A DNA stretch of 64,000 nt from an uncultured Saprospiraceae bacterium (GTDB lineage Bacteria; Bacteroidota; Bacteroidia; Chitinophagales; Saprospiraceae), in assembly GCA_938016265.1 (NCBI GenBank), contig CALLWB010000093.1, forward strand, positions 1 to 64,000. The letters are read 5' to 3'. Positions within the stretch are counted from its first letter, which is position 1. Each line of letters begins with the position of its first letter. The notes below the pieces were generated by a model, which had not been told where the DNA came from, did no database searches, and was given only the letters and a program-made list of their open reading frames with translations. The translations under genes and the position numbers were made by a program. Below are positions 47,226 through 57,036 of the stretch, in pieces.

Positions 47226-47798
47226 ATGAAAAATACAATATCAATTGTAGAGACATACTTGGTTATTCTGTTTTTAAGTATGTCTTTGCCAGCTGACGCA
47301 GGAATGGGCAAAAATCAAGTCCCAACAAACAAATCAACTCTAGAGCAAAGTGTTGATTCAAAAGTAAAAAAGGCAAAAGGATATATTCATCCAGGTATAC
47401 CAACAAAGGAGATGTCCTCCTCAAAGCCAAGGTTGAAAACTAAAAAGACCAGAAAAACAAAAAAAGAAAAAAAGGAAGCAAGAAAAAGAAAAATTTTGGC
47501 TATTGTTTCTTTTGTTTCAGGCATAATAGGAGTAACCTTGACTGCCATTGCAGTGGCTACCTCAATTATCGGTTCTGGGGCTGGAGTAGGAATACCAGGG
47601 TTTGCGTTATTTGGTGGTTTGTTTGCTCTCGGTGCTCTAATTTTAGGAATAAAATTATTACGGAGAAAGAATAATTCTGAGGAGAAAACAAAAAAGAAGT
47701 TTGCAATCCTTAGTATAATTCTTGGAGGAATTGTTGCTACTTTTTGGGTTGTTATAGGATTGTGGTTGCTTACTTGGTTGATCCTTATTTTCTTTTAA
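47226..47798 (+). CDS. Paralog P1: signal peptide plus three-helix membrane protein (DUF4190-like)
   Basis: A 190-residue protein. The N-terminal hydrophobic signal ends at about PADAG (residue 26). A Lys-rich hydrophilic segment follows (about 27-90) with SKVKKAKGYIHPG, almost the same as in P4 at 56410. Three membrane helices come next (about 90-115, 124-145, 158-190). The second helix ends in LGIKLLRRKN, a pattern typical of DUF4190-like proteins. Function unknown. It lies alone upstream of recF, 70 bp away, while four relatives are clustered at 55-57.6 kb. Confidence 0.68.
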   Translation: MKNTISIVETYLVILFLSMSLPADAGMGKNQVPTNKSTLEQSVDSKVKKAKGYIHPGIPTKEMSSSKPRLKTKKTRKTKKEKKEARKRKILAIVSFVSGIIGVTLTAIAVATSIIGSGAGVGIPGFALFGGLFALGALILGIKLLRRKNNSEEKTKKKFAILSIILGGIVATFWVVIGLWLLTWLILIFF

Positions 47799-47867
47799 AA
47801 TGTATCGTTCTACTTCTACCGTTTTCTGTAAATTAGTTCTACTTTTATGCAGATATATAACCAGTAG

Positions 47868-48992
47868 ATGGATTTGCACCTTTCACAATTGAAGTTGACT
47901 CAGTTTAAGAATTATGAGTCGGAGGTTTTAACGTTTTCAGAGCGACTCAATTGCTTTGTTGGTCAAAATGGGGCCGGAAAAACTAATTTGCTAGATGCAA
48001 TCTACTATCTATGTATGTGCAAAAGTTACTTCAGCCTTCCCGACAGCAGCATTTCCAGACATGGCGAATCCATATTCAGACTAGAGGGCGACTTCAAAAG
48101 ACTAGAAGCTAAGGAGCAAATAGTAGCCAAAGTCAGGGTTCGAAAAAAAAAGGAAATAGAACGAAACAAGTTAGTCTACAAAAGATTGTCAGAGCATATT
48201 GGCTTATTGCCAATCGTCATGATTGCTCCCGACGATACCCAATTGGCTACAGAAGGAAGTGAAGCACGACGCAAATTTCTAGATAATACACTATCTCAAT
48301 TAGACGCTAGTTACCTAAAGCACTTAATATTATACAATAAGCTGCTCGAACGTCGGAATGCAACACTAAAAAAGTTTGCACAAACAGGCTTGTTTGATAA
48401 TACGCTCCTAGAAACCTACAGTCAGCAAATGGCAGCCCCAGCAGCCTACATTCATCAAAAAAGAAAAGAAATTGTTGAGCTGTTTTTGCCCATTTTCGAA
48501 GATATCTATGGCGCAATTTCAAGCAAAAAGGAAGCAGTAAATTGTACTTATCAGTCAAAATTGAATACTGCTTCTTTATTGGACCTATTCGATGAAAATC
48601 GCGAAAAAGACCGCATTCTTCAACGGACGACTGCTGGAATTCACAAGGATGATTTGCTTTTTACCATCAATGGCCATTCGGTGAAACGGTTTGCTTCTCA
48701 AGGGCAATTGAAGTCGTTTGTGCTTTCGGTAAAGCTGGGGCAGTATGATTTAATAAGAGCCAACAAACAACTGAATCCTATTTTGCTGCTAGACGATATA
48801 TTTGATAAGTTGGACGTGACTAGAGTAAGAAGTCTGCTCAATTTGCTGCTGGACAAAAAGTACGGGCAAATTTTTATAACAGATACCCATGAGGATAGGG
48901 TAGAAGAAATCGTCTCTGCATATTCTGCAGACTACAAAAAGTACCTCGTCAGCAATGGGAGTGTAAAAGAGGAAGTCAGGACTTCTGACTAA
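47868..48992 (+). CDS. recF: DNA replication and repair protein RecF
   Basis: SMC-like ATPase that helps load RecA at gaps behind stalled forks. 374 residues. Walker A is VGQNGAGKTN (residues 31-40). The ABC-type signature region is FASQGQLKSFVLSVKLGQ and Walker B is NPILLLDDIFDKLD. The next gene encodes a DUF721 protein, a common recF neighbour. Confidence 0.94.
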   Translation: MDLHLSQLKLTQFKNYESEVLTFSERLNCFVGQNGAGKTNLLDAIYYLCMCKSYFSLPDSSISRHGESIFRLEGDFKRLEAKEQIVAKVRVRKKKEIERNKLVYKRLSEHIGLLPIVMIAPDDTQLATEGSEARRKFLDNTLSQLDASYLKHLILYNKLLERRNATLKKFAQTGLFDNTLLETYSQQMAAPAAYIHQKRKEIVELFLPIFEDIYGAISSKKEAVNCTYQSKLNTASLLDLFDENREKDRILQRTTAGIHKDDLLFTINGHSVKRFASQGQLKSFVLSVKLGQYDLIRANKQLNPILLLDDIFDKLDVTRVRSLLNLLLDKKYGQIFITDTHEDRVEEIVSAYSADYKKYLVSNGSVKEEVRTSD

Positions 48993-49095
48993 ACCAATTC
49001 GAATCTTAATAAATGAATACCATTATAGATGAAATGATTAAAGGCTTGAATTTGCACTTTACAATGACTAGCTTTGTAAACAATCCAGCACATCT

Positions 49096-49386
49096 ATGAA
49101 AAAGACAAACGACGAACCCATAAAAGACATTCTGAAGCAGTTTGTAAAGGACTACAGACATAAGCCAAAAATGAACAAGGCGAAGATCGTTGGCATGTGG
49201 GAAGACATCATGGGGAAAACAATTGCTGGATATACCCGAGAACTGCAAGTCCACCAGGGCAAGCTTTATATTTACATAGATTCCTCTCCGCTGCGTCAGG
49301 AATTGTCCTTTTCTAAGGAGAAAATCAAGCAATTGATCAATGAAGAGCTCAAGGAGGATTTTATTAAAGAAGTAATCATACGCTAA
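49096..49386 (+). CDS. DUF721 (DciA-like) protein
   Basis: A 96-residue small basic protein with the DUF721 pattern: a short helical start (PIKDILKQFVKDYRHKPKMN), KIVGMWEDIMGKTIAGYTREL and a C-terminal IDSSPLRQELSFSKEKIK. Related DciA proteins assist loading of the replicative helicase in bacteria lacking DnaC. Position after recF fits DNA replication. Confidence 0.86.
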   Translation: MKKTNDEPIKDILKQFVKDYRHKPKMNKAKIVGMWEDIMGKTIAGYTRELQVHQGKLYIYIDSSPLRQELSFSKEKIKQLINEELKEDFIKEVIIR

Positions 49387-49589
49387 AAATTGAATTCTTT
49401 CCCAAGAATATTCTGCAACAACTTCCTAGTATAAATTATTGTTAAAGTACATTTAATCTGCTTCTTTTTTTATTTATAGTTGTATAATGGGCAATTGTTT
49501 TATATTTGCGCATCTGGAGTATTGCAGAAGAATAATCTTCCATTAAAAATGATGTATACTCGTATTGTTGTTGCTCAAAAAATTGAATT

Positions 49590-50945
49590 GTGGCGTTAAA
49601 TAAAAAAAGAGTTTTCTTGGCAACTGCGGTTGTTGCTTTTTTAATCCTTTCCCTAATTGGTGCCTCCTCCTTTCTAAATAATAAGCCCGCAGAAAAAGCC
49701 GAAATTTTGCCGCTAATCCCAGAACCTACCATTAAGTATGGCGTAGAAATCGACTCGTTTAATGTTGTAGAGGGTACCATTGGCAAAAATCAGTTCCTAG
49801 CAGACATTCTGCTACCACACAATATATCTTATCCAGAAATCGATAAATTGGCTAGAAAGGCAACCGATGTTTTTGACGTCCGAAAGCTCCGTGTCAAAAA
49901 GAAGTATACGATACTAACTTCAAGAGACAGCTTACAGAAGGCGAAATATTTTATCTATGATCCAGGGCCGTTCTTTTATGTCGTCTATGATTTGCAAGAT
50001 ACCATGAGCGTCACGAAAATTGAACGACCAATTGATAACGTTAAGAAAACGGGGTCCGGTGTCATTTATACTTCCCTGTGGGATGCAATAATTCAAAATG
50101 GAATGCCGATAGAAATTGCGGTGGCTATGGAGGATATCTTCGGTTGGTCAGTCGATTTTTATCAAGTAAGAAAAGGAGATCGGTTTAAACTAATATACGA
50201 CGAACAATTCATCGAGGGAGAATCTGTTGGTGTAGCCGGAGTAAGTGGCGCGCTTTTTAATCATAACAGTGCTGAATATTACGGGTACTATTTTGAGATA
50301 CCTGATGTAAATAAAGATGGATATTACTTTGATGAGAATGCCCGACCAATGAAAAAAGCGTTCTTAAAATCGCCGGTTAAGTATTCCCGTATTTCCTCCC
50401 CTTTCAACAGACGTCGATTTCATCCGATACTAAAACGGGTGAAGCCTCACTTGGGTACAGATTATGCTGCTCCAAGAGGAACACCGATTTATTCAGTTGC
50501 CGCAGGAACCGTGACCAAAGCCAGCAGAACCAGGGGCAATGGCAAATATGTGAAGGTAAAACACGACAGAATATACTCCACACAATACCTGCATATGTCA
50601 GGTTTTGCAAAAGGCATTCGCGCAGGTGTTCATGTCAAACAAGGACAGGTCATCGGGTATGTTGGAAGCACTGGATTAGCCACTGGCCCTCATGTCTGTT
50701 TTCGGTTTTGGAAAAACGGCCGTCAGGTCAACCACCGTAGTTTGAAATTGCCTCCGCCAGAGCCGATGGCAAAAAAATACATCCCGCAATTTGAGGTGCT
50801 TCGAGATTCCGTAAAAATAGAATTGGATGCAGTGGCCTATTTGTCAGAAGATGAAATCCGGGCACTTTATCCTGATGAAGATATTGAATCCATCCCAACA
50901 GACAGTCTGCTAGCAGAGGAACATGATTGTGATGTGGTACCTTAG
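49590..50945 (+). CDS. M23 family peptidoglycan endopeptidase (LytM domain)
   Basis: A 451-residue envelope protein with a signal-anchor (about 7-28), a helical/beta linker and a LytM (M23) domain. The first zinc motif is HLGTDYAAP (H287, D291). The second, normally H-x-H, reads GPHVCFRFWKNG, with H368 and C370, so the second ligand is Cys. I recall the same HVC in other Bacteroidota members, so it may be functional. It probably cleaves cross-links in peptidoglycan. The start is GTG at 49590. Its Asp/Glu-rich C-terminus is unusual. Confidence 0.85.
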   Translation: MALNKKRVFLATAVVAFLILSLIGASSFLNNKPAEKAEILPLIPEPTIKYGVEIDSFNVVEGTIGKNQFLADILLPHNISYPEIDKLARKATDVFDVRKLRVKKKYTILTSRDSLQKAKYFIYDPGPFFYVVYDLQDTMSVTKIERPIDNVKKTGSGVIYTSLWDAIIQNGMPIEIAVAMEDIFGWSVDFYQVRKGDRFKLIYDEQFIEGESVGVAGVSGALFNHNSAEYYGYYFEIPDVNKDGYYFDENARPMKKAFLKSPVKYSRISSPFNRRRFHPILKRVKPHLGTDYAAPRGTPIYSVAAGTVTKASRTRGNGKYVKVKHDRIYSTQYLHMSGFAKGIRAGVHVKQGQVIGYVGSTGLATGPHVCFRFWKNGRQVNHRSLKLPPPEPMAKKYIPQFEVLRDSVKIELDAVAYLSEDEIRALYPDEDIESIPTDSLLAEEHDCDVVP

Positions 50946-51173
50946 AGCCCATTTCGTCAAGAGTAGGGAGATTTGATTTGGTACACAAATCTTAGGGTAG
51001 AGAATATAAGGACAAATACACTTTCGACTTTTATGGTCCTTTTACCAAAAAAAACTTAATCATCAAATATCCGAGAGAGCGTATAGAGAAAATGCAATCT
51101 TGCCTCTATTCGCCCCCAAAAGCCTTACTTCTCCCTAAAAATTCAATACACCCAAAAACCAATAACTCGATCT

Positions 51174-51794
51174 CTAGTGTTTGCCGTAGTTTTTCTCCCC
51201 TGCCATTATTTTAACAGTTAGATGATTCTCTTTGGGAGGAATAGGGCAATTGTATCCATCTGTGTAGGCACAATATGGATTGTAGGCCTTATTAAAATCA
51301 ATGACGACATGATCGTTTTTTACAGCTCCTAGTTTGATATCCAGGTATCGGCCACCACCATAGGTCGCATCGCCTGAGGTGGCATCTTTGAAAGGAATAA
51401 ACAAATAGTCCCTGTATTTGGGCATTTTAACTAGCGCCAGACTTTGATAAATACTTAAAGTTTGCTGTTGCCCATTGATCTCGAAACTCATTTCTCCAAA
51501 TTTGACATATTGTTTTCTGCTGCCGCTGGAGGTGATCATGTCAAACGGCTGCTCGTCAGGAGTTCGTTTGAAGGTTGTTTTTATTTCGTAATTCTGATCT
51601 GCTGGAAAAAAAGACAGGTATTTTAAATCTTCTTTTTTTAAAGGACCATTTTCCTTTATAAAATCCTTTTTGTACGTTTTTCGATGCTTTTTGATAGCTT
51701 TCTTATAGCTTTTTGGTGTAGGAACATTACTAGTAAAAGAACATAAAAGGAAAATTAATAAAACAGATATCGGTAAAATTTGTGAAGACTTCAT
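51174..51794 (-). CDS. DUF1684 family exported protein
   Basis: A 206-residue protein with an N-terminal hydrophobic segment (about 6-22). The C-terminal region contains YNPYCAYTDGYNCPIPPKEN followed by HLTVKIMAGEKNY, the hallmark of DUF1684. FKDATSGDATYGGGRYLD is also conserved. Function is unknown. It converges with the M23 gene across about 230 bp of non-coding sequence. Confidence 0.86.
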   Translation of the reverse strand: MKSSQILPISVLLIFLLCSFTSNVPTPKSYKKAIKKHRKTYKKDFIKENGPLKKEDLKYLSFFPADQNYEIKTTFKRTPDEQPFDMITSSGSRKQYVKFGEMSFEINGQQQTLSIYQSLALVKMPKYRDYLFIPFKDATSGDATYGGGRYLDIKLGAVKNDHVVIDFNKAYNPYCAYTDGYNCPIPPKENHLTVKIMAGEKNYGKH

Positions 51795-52245
51795 AATTTA
51801 TATTTGTACAAATATATGGAAATCAATGCGCTCTTACGAATGGCTGCAGTGTAAAAGAAAGGGTCGTTTTTTTCTTGTATGTGGAATTTGTTTTCTTGCC
51901 TAATTTGTTGTTCTGTCAAGTTGTATTGATTTTATATGGCGCAGTGATCTAGTAATACAGTATGTTATAGATAGTAATTGTTGTAAAGTAGAAAGTCGGA
52001 TCGGATATTTTTTGCATTTGTGACACCGTATGTGATTAATGTATTTGCGTAGGAAAATAATAAATATTGAATAAAAAGAATCCCAATAAGAGAGGTTTGT
52101 TCCGTTTCCATTGCGTGGTACTGGTTTTTTGAAAAACTTACCATAGGTTAATTCTTTTATTTCTAGCAATAAATTTTATAAATTGCATAATTGACTTAGT
52201 TTTATTTGGCTTAACCGAAATCAATTATTCATAAAAAAGATTCTT
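51795..52245. other. Gene-free region upstream of the TonB receptor
   Basis: 451 bp, AT-rich. An 89-codon minus-strand frame (51900-52169) is not convincing as protein. No hairpin or RNA gene is recognised. Confidence 0.5.
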
Positions 52246-55128
52246 ATGGAATTTAAAATTGCAAGACATTTTCCCCTAATCCTTTTCCTACTTTTTATGT
52301 CCTCCATTTCCTGGTCGCAGGTGGTAATATCTGGAAAGGTAACGGATGAACAAACAAAAGAAGCCTTGATGATGGCTCCAATTTCCATTAAAGGTAAAAC
52401 AGTTGGAACAAATACCGATCTGGATGGAAATTTTACCCTCGAAACAAACGTCGAATTGCCGTTTACACTTCAGGTTTCTTATGTAGGACTTGAAACACAG
52501 GAAGTAGAAATTACCGAAAGCAATCAACGCGTAGAAATTGCGCTAAAAACACAGGCAGTAATGGGAAGCCTAGTCGTAGTTGGTGCCTCCAGAGTAGAAG
52601 AAAAAATCCTGGAATCTCCAGTAACTGTCGAAAAAATGGACCTGATTGCTATTAGGCAAGCTTCCACCGCAGACTATTATGACGGGATTTCTAAATTGAA
52701 AGGCGTTCATACCAGCACAGGAAGTATGACTTTTACTTCTTTAAATACCAGAGGTTTTGCTACCATCGCAAACACCAGATTTGTACAGTTGATGGATGGT
52801 ATGGACAATGCCGCTCCGCTTCTTAATTTCCCTACTGGGAATATTGTCGGTATTGGAGAGTTAGACATCAATAATGTTGAGTTAATACCAGGTGCCGCTT
52901 CTGCACTATATGGACCGAATGCCTTCAATGGTTTATTGTTAATGAATAGTAAAAGTCCATTCGATTATCAAGGACTTAGTGTTGCTGTAAAAGGTGGAAT
53001 CACACAGTCTTCGCAAGGAGGAACTCAACCTTTGTATACCGTTGGCGCTAGATATGCAAAAGCATTCAATGATAAATTTGCGTTTAAAGTAAATCTGTCC
53101 TACCTAAATGGTAAAGACTGGAGAGCAAACGACTATACCTCAGACAGAAATCTTGTCGCAGCAAAAATCAACGATCCAACAATCGACGTAAAAAGTAATG
53201 TTGGACAACCGAATTTTGATGGTATGAATACATATGGAGATGAATCGCAGATTTATGTGCCAATCAATGCGCCAAACATTGCGCCTCTTTTGGCACAAGC
53301 AATGATCGATGCGGATCCAAATGATGCACTTTCTCAATTTCTATTTGCCACGTTAAACAATTTTATTCAAGAAGAAATGGGGCCTGTCGATCTTCGTCGT
53401 ACCGGCTTTAGAGAGGAAGATCTGGAAGACAATAATAACGCACAAAGTCTAAAAGGAGATATCGCGCTCCACTATAGATTAGGAAACAATGCTGAATTGT
53501 CTGGTAACTACCGAATTGGTGGAGGGGCTTCTGTTTATCAAGGAAGTGAGCGCTACGCCCTACGGTCATTCAGCCAGCAATTTGCAAAGTTGGAACTCAA
53601 ATCGCCAGACTATCTACTGAGAGCCTACCGGTCGCAAACCGATGATGGGGACTCCTACAATCATACAGCCCTCGGTGCTTTTGTAAATGAGGCGTTCACT
53701 CCATCTAATTTTGGAGGATGGATAGGGAGTTATCTAGGAAACTATGTAGGATATTCTTTCTTAAATTGGGACGGAGTATCTGTTTCTGACCAAGTGCTTG
53801 CCGATGCACACCAAGTAGGACGGGAGGCTGCCGATGCACCAATTCCTGATCCTGGAACGGCTGAATTTCAAGAAGTACTACGGAATATCAGAGATACTTT
53901 AGTCTTCCAAAAAGGAGGTGCTGGTTTTATCGACAACTCGAGACTATATCATGTAGAAGGAAATTACAATTTCGCAAAAGCGCTAAAAGACAAACTAGGT
54001 GTTTTAGTGGGTGGTAATTATAGATTGTATGATCTGTTTTCTGATGGTACGATTTTCAATGAAGATCCAGATAGTACCGGAACCAATGAACGGATTAAAA
54101 TTGGGGAGTTTGGGATCTATACACAATTGTCCAAAAAACTGATTGATGATCGGTTAAAATTGTCAGCGTCTATTCGCTATGACAAAAATCAGAATTTCCA
54201 GGGACAGTTTTCTCCTAGAGTTTCTGTAGTTTATTCCGCAGGAGCAGAACGCAAGCATAATTTTAGAGCTTCCTTTCAAACAGGTTTTAGAAACCCGGAT
54301 ACACAAACTCAGTATATCTGGTTTCCAACCACCAATATTTTAATAGGTAGTTCAAAAGACAATGCAGAACGCTACGGTATTCATGAAGGAGGCGCTTATA
54401 CAAAAACTTCCTACGATGCGTTTATCGCCAATCAGCTCTCAGGAGGTGGCGTGGACTCTTCTCTACTGAAAGAAATTTACTTAGAATATATACAGCCAGA
54501 GCAACTTACCGCTTACGAGATTGGATACAAGTCTGAAATCAAGCGTAAGGTATTTATGGATGTTAATTTTTACTACAATCAATATCGAAACTTCATCACT
54601 CAGTTGAATGTAGTGAGCAAAGAAGATGTAGTTCATCGAAATGAGGTCTTGCCAGCTGGTTCTACGGTCTTTAGACCATATACAAATGCTGCAGAGAAGA
54701 TTACCTCCTGGGGGGTAGGATTGGGGGTAAATTACCGCTTGCCCAAAGACTATATTCTAAAGGGAAGTTATTCTTATTCTGACTTTTCCGAACCAGAAGG
54801 AAATGCGGATTTTGATGTAGGATTTAATACGCCCAACCACCGATTTGTACTAGGAATAGGGAATCGTTCTTTTTGGAAAGATCTGGGTTTTGATCTGTCT
54901 TACAGATGGCAGGACAAATTTCTATGGCAAAATGCATTTGGTAGTGGGAATATGGATTCTTTTGGTTCTATGGATGCCCAGTTGAACTATTCTCTCAAAA
55001 AATTGAAAACGGTGATCAAACTAGGCGCTACGAATATCATAGGGCCTGAATACCAGTCCAATATTGGTGGGCCGTTTGTCGGGCGTCAGATATTTGTGTC
55101 CCTGACGTTTGATGAGTTTATGAGATAG
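52246..55128 (+). CDS. TonB-dependent outer-membrane receptor
   Basis: A 960-residue outer-membrane transporter. A signal peptide (1-24) is followed by a carboxypeptidase-regulatory-like beta domain (about 27-105; VVISGKVTDEQTKEAL and GTNTDLDGNFTLETN), then a plug domain with LNTRGFATIANTRFVQLMDG and NNVELIPGAASALYGPNAFNG. The rest is a 22-strand barrel. No SusD gene lies beside it, so it is not a typical starch-utilization pair. The substrate is unknown. A strong terminator follows. Confidence 0.93.
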   Translation: MEFKIARHFPLILFLLFMSSISWSQVVISGKVTDEQTKEALMMAPISIKGKTVGTNTDLDGNFTLETNVELPFTLQVSYVGLETQEVEITESNQRVEIALKTQAVMGSLVVVGASRVEEKILESPVTVEKMDLIAIRQASTADYYDGISKLKGVHTSTGSMTFTSLNTRGFATIANTRFVQLMDGMDNAAPLLNFPTGNIVGIGELDINNVELIPGAASALYGPNAFNGLLLMNSKSPFDYQGLSVAVKGGITQSSQGGTQPLYTVGARYAKAFNDKFAFKVNLSYLNGKDWRANDYTSDRNLVAAKINDPTIDVKSNVGQPNFDGMNTYGDESQIYVPINAPNIAPLLAQAMIDADPNDALSQFLFATLNNFIQEEMGPVDLRRTGFREEDLEDNNNAQSLKGDIALHYRLGNNAELSGNYRIGGGASVYQGSERYALRSFSQQFAKLELKSPDYLLRAYRSQTDDGDSYNHTALGAFVNEAFTPSNFGGWIGSYLGNYVGYSFLNWDGVSVSDQVLADAHQVGREAADAPIPDPGTAEFQEVLRNIRDTLVFQKGGAGFIDNSRLYHVEGNYNFAKALKDKLGVLVGGNYRLYDLFSDGTIFNEDPDSTGTNERIKIGEFGIYTQLSKKLIDDRLKLSASIRYDKNQNFQGQFSPRVSVVYSAGAERKHNFRASFQTGFRNPDTQTQYIWFPTTNILIGSSKDNAERYGIHEGGAYTKTSYDAFIANQLSGGGVDSSLLKEIYLEYIQPEQLTAYEIGYKSEIKRKVFMDVNFYYNQYRNFITQLNVVSKEDVVHRNEVLPAGSTVFRPYTNAAEKITSWGVGLGVNYRLPKDYILKGSYSYSDFSEPEGNADFDVGFNTPNHRFVLGIGNRSFWKDLGFDLSYRWQDKFLWQNAFGSGNMDSFGSMDAQLNYSLKKLKTVIKLGATNIIGPEYQSNIGGPFVGRQIFVSLTFDEFMR

Positions 55129-55165
55129 GATTGATTGATTTGACGATTTAAAATTTGTAAAATAT

Positions 55166-55198
55166 GGAGGCTGCTTTTACTGGGCAGCCTCCTTTTTT
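55166..55198 (+). terminator. Rho-independent terminator after the TonB receptor
   Basis: GGAGGCTGC (55166-55174) pairs perfectly with GCAGCCTCC (55184-55192), with a 9-base loop and six T. Confidence 0.92.
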
Positions 55199-55213
55199 GT
55201 ACTTACTACTGTT

Positions 55214-55684
55214 TTACAGTGAATCTCGGTTTCCAAAGGTAACAATCGAAGCTAATGCGATTGCAATTGCTCCTAGGACAGTACCAATGATAACCCAAGC
55301 CGAAACTTTTTTGCCTTCCGCTTTTGACTTTTTTAGTGCTTTTATGGCGAGAACAATGGCCGCAATACCAAGTCCGATTGCCAATAAAAATCCAAGAACT
55401 GCTGGAAAAATACTTGCCGCGAAATAAGCAGATACCAATCCAAACGGAAAGGCAATAATTCCTATCGTACCTAAAATAGCGGCAAGTACTGCTTTAGAGG
55501 TAGGCTTGTTTTGTTTTGCTTTTCGTCTTTTTTGTTTCTTTGTACTTATGTTTCTCTGTTTTCCTTCTAGGGTAACTTGTGTCGTATTTGTTTTGTGTAC
55601 ACCAATACCCGCATTAGCAGGATTACCAATACTCAAAAACAGAAAAATAGAAACACTCAGTAGAATTGAAAGTTGTTTTCTCAT
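55214..55684 (-). CDS. Paralog P2: signal peptide plus three-helix membrane protein (DUF4190-like)
   Basis: A 156-residue member of the family. The signal segment ends at PANAG (about residue 26). A basic linker (TKKQKRRKAKQNKP) is followed by three helices (about 65-85, 92-115, 125-150). The second helix ends in IKALKKSKAEGKKV, like the IKARRELKAAGEKG of P5. It starts 4 bp after P3, so the two share one transcript. Convergent with the TonB receptor gene. Confidence 0.7.
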   Translation of the reverse strand: MRKQLSILLSVSIFLFLSIGNPANAGIGVHKTNTTQVTLEGKQRNISTKKQKRRKAKQNKPTSKAVLAAILGTIGIIAFPFGLVSAYFAASIFPAVLGFLLAIGLGIAAIVLAIKALKKSKAEGKKVSAWVIIGTVLGAIAIALASIVTFGNRDSL

Positions 55685-55688
55685 AAAA

Positions 55689-56183
55689 TTATAAATTTCC
55701 GTTAAGATGCATGCTCCCTAAAATCAGGTAAGCACCAAAGACAATTGCGGATAGGATGCCTCCTACAATTGCTAGTAGTTTAGTTTTTTTATCCTTACCA
55801 CGAGACCTTCTAAGTGCTCCAATTCCTATAGCTATGCCTGCATTTGAAAGCAATGCTATAAAAGATATTGGAAGGATCATTGCATAATGATGATCTCTAT
55901 TTTGAAGAAAAGCAAGCCAAAGGAATCCAAGGAGTATAATTCCCGCAAACACGCCAAATACAATTGACAGTTTACTTCCTATTGAAGGACCAGAAGCACG
56001 TTTTGTTTTCTTCTTTCTTAACCGCTTGGTTTTATTAATTTTTGACTTTTTCAAAGGTGCAGGTTTAGTATTCAGTGTTTCCTGATTAACAGAAACTTTG
56101 ATGGGACCAGCACCCGCAAATACAGGCACAGAAAGACTCAATAAAACGAAGGAGCATACCACTAATGAAATTAGCTTTTTCAT
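55689..56183 (-). CDS. Paralog P3: signal peptide plus three-helix membrane protein (DUF4190-like)
   Basis: A 164-residue member of the family. Signal ends at VFAGAG (about residue 25), followed by a Lys/Arg-rich linker (KKSKINKTKRLRKKKTKR) and three helices (about 72-95, 100-122, 136-156). The second helix ends in IGIGALRRSRGKDKK. It is the first gene of the P3-P2 pair. Upstream, at 56318-56347, is the two-part element shared with P1 and P4. Confidence 0.7.
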   Translation of the reverse strand: MKKLISLVVCSFVLLSLSVPVFAGAGPIKVSVNQETLNTKPAPLKKSKINKTKRLRKKKTKRASGPSIGSKLSIVFGVFAGIILLGFLWLAFLQNRDHHYAMILPISFIALLSNAGIAIGIGALRRSRGKDKKTKLLAIVGGILSAIVFGAYLILGSMHLNGNL

Positions 56184-56317
56184 AATTTTTAAATTTTAAT
56201 TGATTGTGTACTCAATTAAAAAATAGGATTTATTCTATGAAATTACCCAATTGGTAGTAACCTTTGGGGATGTACGTAGTTTGGCTTGCTGTTTTAGCAA
56301 ACTTTCTTACAACTGAT

Positions 56318-56347
56318 AGACAACCCTCCTAGAAAAAACACGTATTC
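56318..56347 (-). promoter_or_regulatory. Two-part upstream element of paralog P3
   Basis: On the minus strand: GAATACGTGT (56347-56338), 15 bases, TGTCT (56322-56318), then GTTGT. The upstream half of P4's region (57028-57066) is the same length over 39 bp and shares 29 or so positions, so the two leaders are duplicates. It lies about 135 bp upstream of the P3 start. Confidence 0.6.
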
Positions 56348-56370
56348 GATTATTGATTTTTTTAGGAGGG
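56324..56370. repeat. Stem-loop with 15-bp imperfect stem in the P4-P3 gap
   Basis: CCCTCCTA followed by GAAAAAA pairs with TTTTTT followed by TAGGAGGG, with one mismatch and a loop of about 18 bases. It overlaps the two-part element and no T run follows on the minus strand. It may be a terminator for P4 or an operator-like structure. Confidence 0.5.
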
Positions 56371-56409
56371 ATGGTTTTTAGCTGAAGGATATTGCCATTA
56401 GGAGGTTTC

Positions 56410-56886
56410 TTAAAAGCCAACTGCGACCGATACGATACCTGCAAGTGTTGTTGCTATAACAGCTATCGTTCCTACCACAGCACTAGATAGGATCAAACCG
56501 ATCTTTGAACTCCTTGAAGGTTTTTCGCCATTTGCACGTGCTCTTCTCATCGACTTCAACCCTAAGATCATTCCGAAGATCCCTATTCCCAACGTCAATG
56601 GCCAAAGAAAAAACGTGGAGCTTATTATTGCTGATTTCAGCATTATTGCGGCCTTTATTCCAAATATCATTGAAAAAATACCTCGTCGGTCGCGCGTAGC
56701 TTTAGTCCCGCTCTTTTTAGGATGTTTGTATCCCTTAGCTTTTTTTATTTTTGAATTGGACGAATTTGCTTGAATTGTTTTGCTAGTATGGGTTTGAGAT
56801 TTACCAATTCCTGCATCGGCGGGCACAGAAAAACAAAACATAAGGATTACTAAAACGACTTGAAAAATTGAAATTTGCTTCTTCAT
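56410..56886 (-). CDS. Paralog P4: signal peptide plus three-helix membrane protein (DUF4190-like)
   Basis: A 158-residue member of the family, start set at the ATG at 56886. The signal ends at PADAG (residue ~27), identical in position and sequence to P1. The following segment SKIKKAKGYKHPKKSGTK matches P1's SKVKKAKGYIHPG. Three helices (about 65-90, 92-112, 125-155); the second ends in LGLKSMRRARANGEKP. This and P1 are the closest pair in the N-terminal part. Confidence 0.7.
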   Translation of the reverse strand: MKKQISIFQVVLVILMFCFSVPADAGIGKSQTHTSKTIQANSSNSKIKKAKGYKHPKKSGTKATRDRRGIFSMIFGIKAAIMLKSAIISSTFFLWPLTLGIGIFGMILGLKSMRRARANGEKPSRSSKIGLILSSAVVGTIAVIATTLAGIVSVAVGF

Positions 56887-57036
56887 GGTTCTTTTTTTTA
56901 TTATAAATAATTGTTGGTTATCGGTCACATTTCTTGTTCATCAACATTAGTAAAGGGCATACCTCTCCAGAGAAAGCATCAGTATCTTTTTTCTAATGCT
57001 AATTTAATGGTGGTGAATATTTGACGTACAACTATT

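Noticed and set aside
50969-50992. AGATTTG/CAAATCT inverted repeat after the M23 gene
   Set aside because: The 7-bp stem is short, AT-rich and has no T run; chance occurrence is likely.
51900-52169. 89-codon minus-strand frame upstream of the TonB receptor
   Set aside because: Composition is not protein-like, it has no signal or motif, and it lies in an AT-rich leader region.
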